Shown here piece after piece: positions 44,929 to 54,846 of a DNA stretch of 64,000 nt. The translations under genes were made by a program, and so were the position numbers. The stretch is from positions 1,144,001 to 1,208,000 of the forward strand of contig NZ_CP009913.1 of assembly GCF_000785515.1 (NCBI RefSeq), read 5' to 3'. The notes beneath the pieces were generated by a model that ran no database searches, was not told the DNA's origin, and was given only the letters and a program-made list of their open reading frames with translations. The DNA comes from Streptococcus salivarius (lineage in GTDB: Bacteria; Bacillota; Bacilli; Lactobacillales; Streptococcaceae). Positions within the stretch are counted from its first letter, which is position 1. The number at the start of each line of letters is the position of its first letter.

Positions 44929-45728
44929 TGTCGGAGTACCTCCCTCATATCATCATTTATAGAAATTGTCTTTTCCTTTGTAGCAGCAAAACCTTCAAGA
45001 TCATCACGATTGAGGCGAATCAAATGGGCCTTTGGAAATACTGCTGTCATTTTCTCAAAAGGATAGCGAATGATGGTCGGCGTATTGTATCCGACACCCA
45101 ATTCTAAGAAGACAACCTTTTGATCTTCAATCCCTTCTATAAATCCTAGATAAGCTTCATAAGAAGCCTCCCAGGTCTCATCTTGGACAAAAGATTGATC
45201 AACACGTAAATGCATGGTCATTTGTGCCCCACAATTTGGACAATACGGTAGCAAGTCAGTTGGAATTTTTAAATCCTTTGTTTCTTTTAGCATCTCCATG
45301 ACAGCCGCTTCATTATCAAAGACTTCCTGACGACAAGGAACTGAACACTGCCACTCTCCGTAATTGCCCTGAACTTCAAAGAAACGCTCCGGAGCAAATC
45401 CTGTCTTCATAAACTGCCCATCTACATTGGTCGTAATCACAAAATAATCCATGTCCTTAACCAAGTCGAAAAGATCTCTATAAAGCGAAAGTCCCTCTGG
45501 CTGGTAACGATTATGATAGATATGCTTAGCCCAATAACCCCAGCGCTCTTCAGCGGTCTCAAAAGGATAAAAAGCTGCAGAGTACATATCCTGCATGCCA
45601 TAACGAACAATATAATCTTTAAAGAAAACCTCAAAACGTGAGCCTGAGTAGGTTAAGCCAGCTCCCGCTCCTATCACAATTTTATCTGCTTCTTCAATGA
45701 TTTTCTTTGCATCTTGAATCTTTGTCAT
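44913..45728 (-). CDS. Class M sirtuin SirTM (protein ADP-ribosyltransferase type)
   Basis: 271-residue sirtuin-like protein from ATG 45726-45728 (MTKIQDAKK), after GAGGGA. NAD+ site GAGAGLTYSGSRFEVFF (the class M replacement for GAGIS), ITTNVDGQF, and a zinc site with CSVPCRQ and CPNCGA. SirTM enzymes add ADP-ribose to a lipoylated GcvH-like carrier and are encoded with a macrodomain hydrolase; GcvH-L and LplA2 are not in this window. Follows the PPOX gene with a four-base gap and overlaps the macrodomain gene. Intact here although both neighbours are broken. Confidence 0.9.
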   Translation of the reverse strand: MTKIQDAKKIIEEADKIVIGAGAGLTYSGSRFEVFFKDYIVRYGMQDMYSAAFYPFETAEERWGYWAKHIYHNRYQPEGLSLYRDLFDLVKDMDYFVITTNVDGQFMKTGFAPERFFEVQGNYGEWQCSVPCRQEVFDNEAAVMEMLKETKDLKIPTDLLPYCPNCGAQMTMHLRVDQSFVQDETWEASYEAYLGFIEGIEDQKVVFLELGVGYNTPTIIRYPFEKMTAVFPKAHLIRLNRDDLEGFAATKEKTISINDDMREVLRQWLAD

Positions 45729-45732
45729 CTTA

Positions 45733-46163
45733 TCATCCCTCAATTTCAAATCTTGCTTGATAGGGAGGCAATTGCGTCAAATAATAAAAATTGCCTACTG
45801 CATTTTTAAAACGAAAGACTTGTAGGTGACTACGTCCCTCCTCCGTCGGATAAATCTCATACATGTATGGATTGGCTTTTAACAACTCTTCTAAATGCTC
45901 TTTTCCAATCCATTCCACCTGACCGGTTAGGGAAATAGATTTACGATCCATAGTTCCGGCACCTTGAGTCATCCCTGTCACTGCTACACGTCCATCTTCC
46001 TTAAGCCGTTTGTAGAGGGGTTTAAAATCGGCAGTCAAAAAATAAACTGTTTTCCCGTCCTCCCACATCATGTCATAACAGCTGTATGCGGATGTCCCGT
46101 TTCATCAACCGTTGCCACTACAACTGAATGAATCTCTTCGACTAGCACTTTCAAATAATCCAT
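45733..46163 (-). pseudogene. Pyridoxamine 5'-phosphate oxidase-family (PPOX) protein, frameshifted
   Basis: Split-barrel flavin/F420-type oxidoreductase fold, about 143 residues. From ATG 46161-46163 it reads MDYLKVLVEEIHSVVVATVD, then GHPHTAVM and a TGA; a single missing base near 46074-46076 (AT.GAC where ATTGAC is expected) breaks it. The rest continues intact: DMMWEDGKTVYFLTADFKPL to the stop at 45733. First gene of the sirtuin operon; likely a redox enzyme in the same stress response. Confidence 0.85.
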
Positions 46164-46195
46164 TATAAAACACCATGTCTTTCTTTGAGTTTTAG

Positions 46196-46207
46196 TTCCA
46201 TATCGAA
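46196..46207. promoter_or_regulatory. Candidate MarR operator before the PPOX-sirtuin-macrodomain operon
   Basis: TTCCATATCGAA, one mismatch from the palindrome before marR, 13 bp downstream of the -10. Confidence 0.65.
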
Positions 46208-46220
46208 CTTTATAGCACGA

Positions 46221-46249
46221 ATTGTAACACCTTTAATTACATCCGTCAA
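46221..46249 (-). promoter_or_regulatory. Promoter of the PPOX-sirtuin-macrodomain operon
   Basis: On the minus strand TTGACG (46244-46249), 17 bp, TACAAT (46221-46226). A block of about 25 bp around the -35 matches the marR promoter. Confidence 0.8.
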
Positions 46250-46275
46250 CTACTTCGATATATAAGTACCTTAAA

Positions 46276-46310
46276 AAACAAAAAAACTTCCCTAATTATC
46301 TAGGAAAGTT
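46276..46310 (-). terminator. Intrinsic terminator of als-aldB
   Basis: AACTTTCCTA/TAGGGAAGTT (46285-46310) and T7 on the minus strand, 31 bp beyond the aldB stop. Confidence 0.85.
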
Positions 46311-46341
46311 CTTTCTATGATTTTTGATGTCTTAAAAAATT

Positions 46342-47061
46342 TTATTCAGCCTTAGTAATATCTTCACGCATCTCATCGACATTGAATTTAGCAAAGAGAT
46401 ACTGACGGTCTTGAACTGGGAAACGTTGATCGAGTTGGTCAACTGGTCCAACTTCGATAATACCATTTTCAATAACAAAGTCCATAACGTGACCACCGAA
46501 TGTCAAGTCGTCTGAAATAAAATGAAGGTGATAACCAGCAACACTCACACCGTGAAACATTTCTGGCGTCCAAATACCAACGATGGTACCTGAAATATCA
46601 TCTACCTCGTACTCAGGTTGGCGAGTGGCAACATCAGCAAACTTAATATCCGCATTTGATTTAGGAATCATGCGCACGTGCATGTGTTTAAAATGACCCT
46701 TAATTTTGATAGAACGGAAGAGATTAACCCCATCATAGTAAGATTCAATACGATCCTCAAGTTCTTTATCAGTCATTTCATAACGTTGACGGAAGATAAC
46801 TTCAGCTTGGTGAGGTACGACTGCTGCATAGGGAACTTTTTCATCTGGAGAAACTTCTACCACTTCGACTTTACCTTCAGAGCCTTTAGCTTGATAGGCT
46901 TTACCATCAAGAACAATCAACTCCCCATCAATAGAATCTAATGTTCCAAGACCCAAGTCTCCATGCTCCAACAATTCACCAACTGTTAAAGTACCTCCAT
47001 AAAGCCCAGCCATCAAGGCTCCCAAAGTATTATATTGAAATAATTTTATGGCTTCAGACAT
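46342..47061 (-). CDS. aldB: Alpha-acetolactate decarboxylase
   Basis: Converts alpha-acetolactate to acetoin and CO2. 239 residues, normal length. The zinc-binding histidines are in GYHLHFISDDLTFGGHVMDF, and the active-site Glu/Arg region is TRQPEYEVDDISGTIVG. It follows als by 15 bases in one transcript; together they divert pyruvate to neutral acetoin and prevent acetolactate build-up that interferes with branched-chain amino-acid metabolism. Confidence 0.96.
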   Translation of the reverse strand: MSEAIKLFQYNTLGALMAGLYGGTLTVGELLEHGDLGLGTLDSIDGELIVLDGKAYQAKGSEGKVEVVEVSPDEKVPYAAVVPHQAEVIFRQRYEMTDKELEDRIESYYDGVNLFRSIKIKGHFKHMHVRMIPKSNADIKFADVATRQPEYEVDDISGTIVGIWTPEMFHGVSVAGYHLHFISDDLTFGGHVMDFVIENGIIEVGPVDQLDQRFPVQDRQYLFAKFNVDEMREDITKAE

Positions 47062-47076
47062 GTCTACACCCTCTTT

Positions 47077-48753
47077 TTAGTAAAATTCATCTGGCAAAAT
47101 AGTTTCGCCGAGTTTAATATTATCTTTATAGTCGATTGGAACATCAATAAGGACTGGTCCATCTACAGTTTGAGCCAAGGCTTCTTGAAGCAAGCTAGCA
47201 AACTCTTCTTTACTTGTTGCACGATAACCTTTCGCTCCAAAGCTCTCAGCATATTTTACAAAATCTACAGGACCAAAGTCAACCCCTGATGAACGACCGT
47301 ACTTCATTTCTTCCTGGAATTCCACCATATTGTAATGGCCATCGTTCCAGATAATATGAACAATTGGCAATTTCAATCGAACTGCTGTCTCCAATTCTTG
47401 TGCTGAGAAGAGGAAGCCACCGTCACCAGAAACAGAAATGACTTTTGTCTTAGGACGAACCAAAGCTGCAGAGATGGCCCACGGAAGAGCAACCCCTAAA
47501 GTTTGCATCCCATTTGAGAAAAGCAAATGACGTGGTTCATAAGATTTGAAATAACGAGCCATCCAGATATAGTGACTACCAACGTCAACGGTAACTGTCA
47601 TATCATCATCCGTTTGTTCTTGTAAAACTTCAATTAAATCGAGTGGGTGTACGGTACCTTCTTCAGGCTGACGGTCAAATTTAACATCTTCGACGACTGT
47701 ATTTTTTAACCCTTTAAGATACTCGACTGAACCTTCAGGTAATTTGTAGCCTTGAATAGCAGGCAAAAGCAAATCTAAAGTTGCTTCTACATTACCAATC
47801 AATTCACGTTCTGGCTGGAAGTAAGTATCCACCTCAGCAGGTTCAACATCAATTACGATAATACGTGCTGAAATTTCAGCATTCCAGTTACGTGCTTCAT
47901 ACTCAATTGGGTCATAACCAATGGCAATAATCAAGTCCGACTTCTTAAGCAACATGTCCCCCGGTTGGTTACGGAAAAGACCTACACGACCAAAGAAAGT
48001 ATCCTCTTCAAGGTCACGTGACACGATACCAGCACCTTGGAAAGTTTCAACAACTGGTAATTTAACATGTTTCAAAATCTGGCGAATAGAGTAAGTTACA
48101 GCTTCTGATGAAGCACCGTTCCCTAAAAGTAAGACCGGCAATACGGCATTTTTAATCGCCTGTGCGAGATAGTTAATATCAGAAACAGATGCTGAACCAA
48201 GTTTTGGATCTGTCATAGGCTTGATAGCCTTAACACTGACCGGAGCATCGGTCACGTCTTGAGGAATTGAAATAAAGCTTGCACCCGGTTTCCCTGACTT
48301 AGCATGGCGATAGGCATTAGCAACCGTTTCAGAAAGGGTATTAGCATCATGTACTTCAGCAGCATACTTGGTAATCGGTTCAAGCATAGCAACGTTATTC
48401 ATTGATTGATGGGCACGTTTCAAAAGATCTGCACGCTTAACCTGACCACCAATAGCAAGAACAGGATCTCCTTCATCTGTCGCTGTTACCAAACCAGTAG
48501 CCAAATTTGAGACACCTGGACCAGATGTTACCAATACTACACCGGGTTTCCCTGTGATACGTCCAACACCTTGAGCCATAAAAGCAGCATTTTGCTCATG
48601 ACGGGCAACAATCAATTCAGGTCCCTTATCTTCCAAAGTATCAAAAACCCTATCGATTTTTGCACCTGGAATCCCAAAGACATAATCAACATCATGGTTA
48701 ATCAAACTATCAACCACTAAATCCGCACCATACAATTGCTTTTCTTCTGACAT
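47077..48753 (-). CDS. als: Acetolactate synthase, catabolic
   Basis: Thiamine-diphosphate enzyme joining two pyruvates to alpha-acetolactate. 558 residues from ATG 48751-48753. The ThDP Glu is in [15 protein letters not shown]; the Mg/ThDP motif [20 protein letters not shown] ends in NDGHYNMV. It lacks the regulatory subunit gene and the FAD role typical of the anabolic IlvB pair, and is followed by aldB, which fits the catabolic AlsS type. The promoter lies about 125 bp upstream with many TCACAA motifs around it. Confidence 0.95.
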   Translation of the reverse strand: MSEEKQLYGADLVVDSLINHDVDYVFGIPGAKIDRVFDTLEDKGPELIVARHEQNAAFMAQGVGRITGKPGVVLVTSGPGVSNLATGLVTATDEGDPVLAIGGQVKRADLLKRAHQSMNNVAMLEPITKYAAEVHDANTLSETVANAYRHAKSGKPGASFISIPQDVTDAPVSVKAIKPMTDPKLGSASVSDINYLAQAIKNAVLPVLLLGNGASSEAVTYSIRQILKHVKLPVVETFQGAGIVSRDLEEDTFFGRVGLFRNQPGDMLLKKSDLIIAIGYDPIEYEARNWNAEISARIIVIDVEPAEVDTYFQPERELIGNVEATLDLLLPAIQGYKLPEGSVEYLKGLKNTVVEDVKFDRQPEEGTVHPLDLIEVLQEQTDDDMTVTVDVGSHYIWMARYFKSYEPRHLLFSNGMQTLGVALPWAISAALVRPKTKVISVSGDGGFLFSAQELETAVRLKLPIVHIIWNDGHYNMVEFQEEMKYGRSSGVDFGPVDFVKYAESFGAKGYRATSKEEFASLLQEALAQTVDGPVLIDVPIDYKDNIKLGETILPDEFY

Positions 48754-48809
48754 GAACACAGTCCTTCTGGCCCTAAAATGATAGAGCCAATTTTCCTTTC
48801 AAGTATAAG

Positions 48810-48938
48810 TCACAAAGTGTCAAAGTCTGCTCATTTTTTCACAAACTTTTATCACTTCACAATTCTGTTATCATTATAACACAGTTTTCAGACAATCTTG
48901 TGAAAAAAAGATTGTGAAATTTTGAACTTCCATCACAA
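48810..48938. promoter_or_regulatory. als promoter region with six TCACAA/TTGTGA motifs
   Basis: On the minus strand an extended -10 TGTTATAAT (48873-48881) drives als. TCACAA occurs at 48810, 48839, 48857 and 48933, and its complement TTGTGA at 48898 and 48912. The motifs resemble halves of Rex sites (TTGTGAAnnnnTTCACAA). Confidence 0.6.
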
Positions 48939-48967
48939 AAAGAAACACCTGATTACTATCAGATGTT
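48936..48967 (-). terminator. Intrinsic terminator of the 113-residue hypothetical gene
   Basis: AACATCTGAT/ATCAGGTGTT stem (48944-48967) with a T-rich tail; the stem begins in the gene's stop codon. Confidence 0.8.
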
Positions 48968-49308
48968 CATGTATTTTTTACCTTAGCAAACTCTCGATTA
49001 AGATAATTTTGCAAGCCTTCAAAAATCTCTATTAACTGGAGATAATTAGACAAGCTTGAGCGACCAGGGATATCTACGACATCCAAAGAAATGCGTTCCA
49101 AGTCCTTTTCATAGAGAATGCGGAAGGATACCACTGCTTGATCAGAAAAATAATTCTCCCCTGCCAAAATGTAGCATTCATAGATGATGCCAACAGGATT
49201 AGCAACCTTCAATTCAATACGAACTGCGCCTAATCCCAAGGCCTCCACTTGCTGAAAACGCTCCAGAATAGCCTGTCGCTGACTGGGGATAAAACTCATG
49301 ATATCCAT
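48967..49308 (-). CDS. Hypothetical protein, 113 residues
   Basis: MDIMSFIPSQRQAILERFQQ opens a small soluble protein with an alpha-helix, then strands IRIELKVANPVGIIYECYIL and RISLDVVDIPGRSSL, ending in helices. No signal peptide or membrane segment. Its own terminator follows and a GGAGGG-type site precedes the start. It may be a DUF of the streptococcal core, but I do not recognise the family. Located between als and the Tyr-rich orphan. Confidence 0.75.
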   Translation of the reverse strand: MDIMSFIPSQRQAILERFQQVEALGLGAVRIELKVANPVGIIYECYILAGENYFSDQAVVSFRILYEKDLERISLDVVDIPGRSSLSNYLQLIEIFEGLQNYLNREFAKVKNT

Positions 49309-49406
49309 AGTGGCCCTCCCAAGATTCCTTTTTGTCTATTATAGCCTAAAGCTGAGAAAAATGCTTGTGTAGGGTTTGTAGAAGACTCATTGGCATTCAA
49401 GAATAC

Positions 49407-50786
49407 TTAGTCACCCCCTTTGTAGTCTCTAAAGTCTGACTTAATACTGGAATCATAATCATGTTTATCCACCCAATCCTTTATATCAGAAAAAGAATGA
49501 ATATCTTTTTTAATACCTGCACTGTCCTCTACAGAAACCACAATCGCATTTTCTCCATTTGTTCCCAACCAATGTAAAATATCATTGGTCTGCTCTTCAG
49601 GAGAAAAATAGAGTTGTGATTGTTTGTCGTACTCTCTATCTCTATAGGACTCATATTGAGCCAATTTCTTTTTATAGGCATCATATTTCCTATCATAATC
49701 TTTTTGAGCTTTTTGACGTGCTTTTTCGTAAGCTCGATAGTCTTTCTGATAGTCTTGTTCTGCCTTTTGGTTAAGAAGCTCACTAAAACTTAAAGCTATA
49801 ATAGGAAAAATAGAATCAGGAAAAACATTAAATTCTGGAACTTTCTTTGGCTCGCTTGGTTTATTAGGTAGGCTGCTTTTCACTGGCTCAGTTGGACCGA
49901 CCGGAAAATCTCCCTCCTTACCTTGACGGGTCAATAGTTTAAATTTCTTTAAGGTATTACTGTTTGTTGTTGTCTGATTAACAGCTTCTTCGTAAATAGG
50001 CTTAACTTCAGAATTTTCATTAAATAGATTAATTTGATTCTCTTGTTTTGAAGTATCTACATTATCAATCTCTAGGATCACATTTAGATGAGCTGATAAA
50101 TGGTTGTTTGTTTGAGCTGGTGACATTCTTAAAAGCTCATCCAAGTTTCCTTCTCTCTTTAAATATCCCCACATGTTGCTATCGTTCACCTGATTACGAG
50201 CAGAACTCTTATCACCAAAATAAAGCATTTCATCCTTACTGTAAGAATAATCTGGTAGGTCTCTAGTTAAAAATTGATTCGTATCTAAATTGTAAGCAAA
50301 TTGCTTATCATTTTGAGAATTCTCCAAGAAAATATAATCATAACCATCAATCGATCTTAAAGACACAGCCAACTCCTTAATATCTTTAAAATCTTTTATT
50401 TTCTTCAAATATGGGGTCAAATTAATAATTTTCTTTTCAAAATTTTTGTTGATATCATAAACTACCAAATGAGCTTGATGGAGACTACTCATGGTGTCGT
50501 AATAGCGCACAAAATGATTTCTACCAATCATCTCAGTAGCTACGTTATCTTCAGAATTATAGTAAGTGGGTTCTTGATGACTAATGGCAACATACTGATG
50601 GCGACTGCCAAAAACCCCATTATTAGTGACCTTATCAGCTTTTAGAGCCATCTGTAACTCTTCTACAGCTTTTTCATGAAATTTGTGCTTTGTATATGTA
50701 TTCCCTAAAAAGAAAAGCATTAGTATAGTCGCAGTATAAATCCTTCCACGCTTCAAGAAGGGAAACTTTAAAATCTTCTTTATCAT
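49407..50786 (-). CDS. Membrane-anchored orphan protein with Tyr/Lys-rich coiled coil
   Basis: 459 residues. One N-terminal hydrophobic segment (about 14-31) with a basic front KKILKFPFLKRGR suggests a signal anchor with the rest outside. Middle region about 45-285 is mixed; a Pro-rich linker (GPTEPVKSSLPNKPSEPKKV, about 302-320) follows; then an unusual helix with repeated Tyr and Lys/Asp (KDYRAYEKARQKAQKDYDRK, about 350-395). The C-terminal ending KHDYDSSIKSDFRDYKGGD is charged. Not recognised. The lepA terminator lies 11 bp before its start and the RBS is poor, so expression must come from read-through or a hidden promoter. Confidence 0.75.
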   Translation of the reverse strand: MIKKILKFPFLKRGRIYTATILMLFFLGNTYTKHKFHEKAVEELQMALKADKVTNNGVFGSRHQYVAISHQEPTYYNSEDNVATEMIGRNHFVRYYDTMSSLHQAHLVVYDINKNFEKKIINLTPYLKKIKDFKDIKELAVSLRSIDGYDYIFLENSQNDKQFAYNLDTNQFLTRDLPDYSYSKDEMLYFGDKSSARNQVNDSNMWGYLKREGNLDELLRMSPAQTNNHLSAHLNVILEIDNVDTSKQENQINLFNENSEVKPIYEEAVNQTTTNSNTLKKFKLLTRQGKEGDFPVGPTEPVKSSLPNKPSEPKKVPEFNVFPDSIFPIIALSFSELLNQKAEQDYQKDYRAYEKARQKAQKDYDRKYDAYKKKLAQYESYRDREYDKQSQLYFSPEEQTNDILHWLGTNGENAIVVSVEDSAGIKKDIHSFSDIKDWVDKHDYDSSIKSDFRDYKGGD

Positions 50787-50796
50787 AACTTTTTTA

Positions 50797-50829
50797 CAAA
50801 AATAGCCAGAACATCACATTCTGACTATT
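50797..50829 (-). terminator. Intrinsic terminator of lepA
   Basis: AATAGTCAGAA/TTCTGGCTATT stem (50801-50829) with T5 on the minus strand. It ends only 11 bp before the next start codon. Confidence 0.85.
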
Positions 50830-50833
50830 ACTC

Positions 50834-52666
50834 TTATTTCTCATCTTCGTCCATTGAAAGTACTGATAAGAAGGCTTCTTGTGGTACTTCAACCGAACCG
50901 ATAGCTTTCATACGTTTCTTACCGGCTTTTTGTTTTTCGAGGAGTTTACGTTTACGTGAAACGTCACCACCGTAACATTTTGCCAAGACGTTTTTACGAA
51001 GGGCTTTGATGTCTGTACGGGCAACAATTTTTTGACCGATAGCCGCTTGGATAGGCACTTCGAATTGTTGACGTGGAATGATTTTCTTAAGTTTATCAAC
51101 GATAAGTTTTCCACGCTCGTAGGCAAATTCCTTATGCACGATGAAGCTAAGGGCATCGACCTTGTCACCATTAAGGAGAATATCCATTTTCACCAATTGT
51201 GAGCGACGGTATTCTGACAATTCATAGTCAAAGCTTGCATAACCACGTGTTGATGATTTCAATTTATCAAAGAAATCAAAGACGATTTCAGCAAGTGGAA
51301 TTTGATAGATAACATTCACACGATTATCATCAATGTATTCCATAGTTTCAAAATCACCACGTTTACGTTGTGCCAACTCCATAACCGCACCAACATATTC
51401 TTGAGGAACCATGATTTGAGCTTTAACATAAGGCTCTTCGATAGCATCAATGCGTGTAGGATCTGGGAACTCAGATGGGTTAGACACTTCAAGCATCTCA
51501 CCGTCAGTAGTATTAACATGGTAAACTACCGATGGCGCTGTCATAATGAGGTCGATGTTAAACTCACGTTCCAAACGTTCTTGGATAACATCCATGTGAA
51601 GAAGACCCAAGAAACCACAGCGGAAACCAAAACCAAGGGCTTGAGACGTTTCAGGCTCAAATTGAAGACTGGCATCGTTCAACTGGAGTTTTTCAAGGGC
51701 TTCACGCAAGTCGTTATATTTATTTGACTCAATTGGGTAAAGACCTGCAAACACCATTGGGTTCATTTGCTTATAGCCATGGAGCGGCTCTGCAGCAGGA
51801 TTGTCTGCAAGTGTTACGGTATCACCGACACGAGTATCCGCAACAGTCTTAATTGAGGCTGCGATATAACCAACATCACCTGTCGCAAGGTAATCACGTC
51901 CAACAGCTTTAGGTGTGAAGATACCAACCTCAGTAACATCAAAAGTCTTGCCATTAGACATCATTTGAATCTTATCACCTGGTTTAACCATTCCGTTAAC
52001 CACACGCACTTGGAGGATAACCCCACGGTAAGCATCGTAAACGGAGTCAAAGATAAGGGCTTGGAGAGGCGCTTCAACATCACCTTGAGGTGCAGGAACT
52101 TTCTCAACGATTTGTTCGAGAATCTCTTCGATACCAATACCGGCCTTAGCTGACGCAAGCACAGCCTCAGAAGCATCTAGTCCGATAACATCTTCAACCT
52201 CTGTACGAACACGCTCAGGATCTGCAGCTGGAAGGTCGATTTTATTGATAACTGGTAAGATTTCCAAGTCATTATCTAGTGCCAAGTAAACATTGGCAAG
52301 TGTTTGCGCTTCAATTCCTTGAGCTGCATCTACCACCAAGATAGCACCCTCACAGGCAGCAAGAGAACGTGACACCTCATAAGTAAAGTCCACGTGTCCC
52401 GGGGTGTCGATAAGGTGGAAAATGTATGTTTCACCATCTTTAGCTGTATAGTTAAGCTCAATGGCATTTAGTTTAATAGTGATTCCACGTTCACGCTCAA
52501 GGTCCATGCTATCAAGGAGTTGCGCCTGCATCTCACGACTTGACACTGTTTCAGTCTTTTCCAAAATACGGTCAGCAAGGGTTGATTTCCCATGGTCAAT
52601 ATGGGCAATAATAGAGAAGTTACGAATCTTCTCCTGTCGTTGTTTTAATTCTTCAATATTTGGCAT
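50834..52666 (-). CDS. lepA: Elongation factor 4 (LepA), ribosomal back-translocase GTPase
   Basis: 610-residue translational GTPase acting on stalled or mis-translocated ribosomes and in 30S biogenesis. G1 [10 protein letters not shown]2 region [10 protein letters not shown]3 DTPGHVDF, G4 NKID; EF-4 specific C-terminal domain with [19 protein letters not shown] and [18 protein letters not shown]. Length and domain order are normal. RBS and a -10 TATAAT overlap the terminator of the preceding small gene. Terminator directly downstream. Confidence 0.97.
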   Translation of the reverse strand: MPNIEELKQRQEKIRNFSIIAHIDHGKSTLADRILEKTETVSSREMQAQLLDSMDLERERGITIKLNAIELNYTAKDGETYIFHLIDTPGHVDFTYEVSRSLAACEGAILVVDAAQGIEAQTLANVYLALDNDLEILPVINKIDLPAADPERVRTEVEDVIGLDASEAVLASAKAGIGIEEILEQIVEKVPAPQGDVEAPLQALIFDSVYDAYRGVILQVRVVNGMVKPGDKIQMMSNGKTFDVTEVGIFTPKAVGRDYLATGDVGYIAASIKTVADTRVGDTVTLADNPAAEPLHGYKQMNPMVFAGLYPIESNKYNDLREALEKLQLNDASLQFEPETSQALGFGFRCGFLGLLHMDVIQERLEREFNIDLIMTAPSVVYHVNTTDGEMLEVSNPSEFPDPTRIDAIEEPYVKAQIMVPQEYVGAVMELAQRKRGDFETMEYIDDNRVNVIYQIPLAEIVFDFFDKLKSSTRGYASFDYELSEYRRSQLVKMDILLNGDKVDALSFIVHKEFAYERGKLIVDKLKKIIPRQQFEVPIQAAIGQKIVARTDIKALRKNVLAKCYGGDVSRKRKLLEKQKAGKKRMKAIGSVEVPQEAFLSVLSMDEDEK

Positions 52667-52721
52667 TTTTATCTTTCCTAGTTCTTACTTGTGATTATAA
52701 AAAAACTAATCGTTACCTTCT

Positions 52722-52753
52722 ATTATACAAAAAAGACAGGCTTTTGCCTATCT
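52722..52753 (-). terminator. Terminator of the small membrane-protein gene fused to the lepA -10
   Basis: AGATAGGC/GCCTGTCT stem (52734-52753) and T6, whose last bases run into TATAAT (52722-52727), the probable lepA -10, on the same strand. Confidence 0.7.
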
Positions 52754-52787
52754 CTAATATCTGCTTTCTGACTGCATTTAGTCCTTC

Positions 52788-52952
52788 TTATTTCTTAAAA
52801 GTATCGTTGTAGTGCTTATTAATAATTGCTGAGCGCTTGTTTTCTGTTGAACCACTTGAAAATGGCCCCAACCCACAGGCTAGTACAACAACTCCTAATA
52901 GAATAAGGCAATAAAATGGATGCTCAACAATATAGTGTAAAATGTCTGACAT
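52788..52952 (-). CDS. Small single-span membrane protein, 54 residues
   Basis: MSDILHYIVEHPFYCLILLG starts a 54-residue protein with one hydrophobic segment (about 13-31), a Ser/Gly hinge GPFSSGSTENKRS and a basic tail HYNDTFKK. GAGGAG lies nine bases before ATG 52950-52952. It is followed by its own terminator, which supports a real gene. No family recognised. Too short for many ORF finders. Confidence 0.7.
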   Translation of the reverse strand: MSDILHYIVEHPFYCLILLGVVVLACGLGPFSSGSTENKRSAIINKHYNDTFKK

Positions 52953-53017
52953 AGGAAGGCTCCTCTCAAATCATAATTAATTACGATTATATTATCAGAA
53001 ATATTATGTTTTATCAA

Positions 53018-53042
53018 GCAAAAAAGAGAGCCTTTCGCTCTC
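53018..53042 (-). terminator. Intrinsic terminator of butA
   Basis: GAGAGC/GCTCTC stem (53026-53042) with T6 after it on the minus strand. Confidence 0.85.
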
Positions 53043-53052
53043 CCTTTCAATC

Positions 53053-53883
<831 letters not shown>

Positions 53884-53943
53884 CTAAGTTAGTCAAGTTC
53901 TGGCAAAGTCATTTTTCATAGGCTTTGTCTTAACTCAATTAAA

Positions 53944-53972
53944 ATTCTACCCCTTTATGAAAACGTTGTCAA
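53944..53972 (-). promoter_or_regulatory. Promoter of butA with overlapping cre site
   Basis: On the minus strand TTGACA (53967-53972), 17 bp, TAGAAT (53944-53949). TGAAAACGTTGTCA (53958-53971) matches the CcpA consensus TGWNANCGNTNWCA at all fixed positions and overlaps the -35. Confidence 0.88.
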
Positions 53973-54030
53973 GTAATTATCAAACTTTTCTGAAAACAAA
54001 TAAGACCACCTTGAGGTGACCTTATTTCTA

Positions 54031-54324
54031 TTATTCTTCAAATTCAAAACCTATTGCTTCCATATCGTCCAAGCCACCTAGATTAGTCACCTTAGTATAG
54101 CCTCTCTCTTTAAGGACCGATGCAGCAAATTCTGCACGAGGCCCCATTTTACAATAGAGGTAAATGAAAGCGTCTTTTTCAGCTGGAATGTCAGCAGAGA
54201 AAAACTGGGTATGAGGTATTAAGAGGGCATCCTTAACATGTCCTTCTGCATACTCTTCTGGACTCCTGACATCAATTAACAGTCCACCCTTGGCTAGATC
54301 TGACTGAATTTGTGCTAAATCCAT
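54031..54324 (-). CDS. Rhodanese-like domain protein
   Basis: 97 residues from ATG 54322-54324 (MDLAQIQSDL). Single rhodanese domain: LIDVRSPEEYAEGHVKDALLIP, then the active-site loop YLYCKMGPRA with Cys, and NLGGLDDME. Such stand-alone domains move sulfane sulfur. The start lies two bases past the ndk stop, so translation is coupled. An upstream in-frame extension overlaps ndk and is rejected. Confidence 0.88.
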   Translation of the reverse strand: MDLAQIQSDLAKGGLLIDVRSPEEYAEGHVKDALLIPHTQFFSADIPAEKDAFIYLYCKMGPRAEFAASVLKERGYTKVTNLGGLDDMEAIGFEFEE

Positions 54325-54325
54325 C

Positions 54326-54739
54326 CTACTCACCAAACCAAATCTTAATTTCTCGAGCCGCAGATTCTTCTGAATCAGAGCCATGAACGATATTTGGAAT
54401 CATGTCACCATCTGGTGCGGTTGCAAAGTCTCCACGAATCGTTCCAGGAGCAGCATCGCCTGGATTGGTTGCTCCCATCATATCACGCCATGACTTGATA
54501 ACACCTGGACCAGAAATAATACCAATCACTGATGGACCACTCATCATAAATTCTGCAATGCTAGGGAAAAAAGGTTTATCAACCAATTGAGCATAATGTT
54601 CTTTAAGACGTTCTTCGTCAAGTGTCAACATTTCCATTCGTTCAATAATGAAGCCACGACGTTCAATACGATCAATCACTTGTCCCATCAAGTGTCGTTT
54701 TACAGCATCTGGTTTAATAATAAAAAATGTTTTTTGCAT
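54326..54739 (-). CDS. ndk: Nucleoside diphosphate kinase
   Basis: Transfers the gamma phosphate between NTPs and NDPs. 137 residues from ATG 54737-54739 ([16 protein letters not shown]). The phospho-histidine is in [12 protein letters not shown], and the substrate loop is [17 protein letters not shown]. The gene is first in a two-gene unit with the rhodanese. An extended -10 TGGTAAAAT (54767-54775 on the minus strand) is a possible promoter. A few streptococci lack ndk; here it is complete. Confidence 0.95.
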   Translation of the reverse strand: MQKTFFIIKPDAVKRHLMGQVIDRIERRGFIIERMEMLTLDEERLKEHYAQLVDKPFFPSIAEFMMSGPSVIGIISGPGVIKSWRDMMGATNPGDAAPGTIRGDFATAPDGDMIPNIVHGSDSEESAAREIKIWFGE

Positions 54740-54807
54740 GTTCCCAACCTTCATTGTTTTCTTTTCATTTTACCATAGGAAGTATCATTTTGCAGACCAA
54801 AACTTTA

Positions 54808-54824
54808 TATAGTCTTAAACTATA
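54808..54824 (+). promoter_or_regulatory. MET box (MetR/MtaR binding site)
   Basis: TATAGTCTTAAACTATA, 16 of 17 fit to the streptococcal MetR signal TATAGTTTnAAACTATA. It lies 23 bp upstream of the -35 of the MetE-like gene, a normal place for an activator. Confidence 0.82.
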
Positions 54825-54846
54825 CCCAAAGAAAGAAAATAACTAT

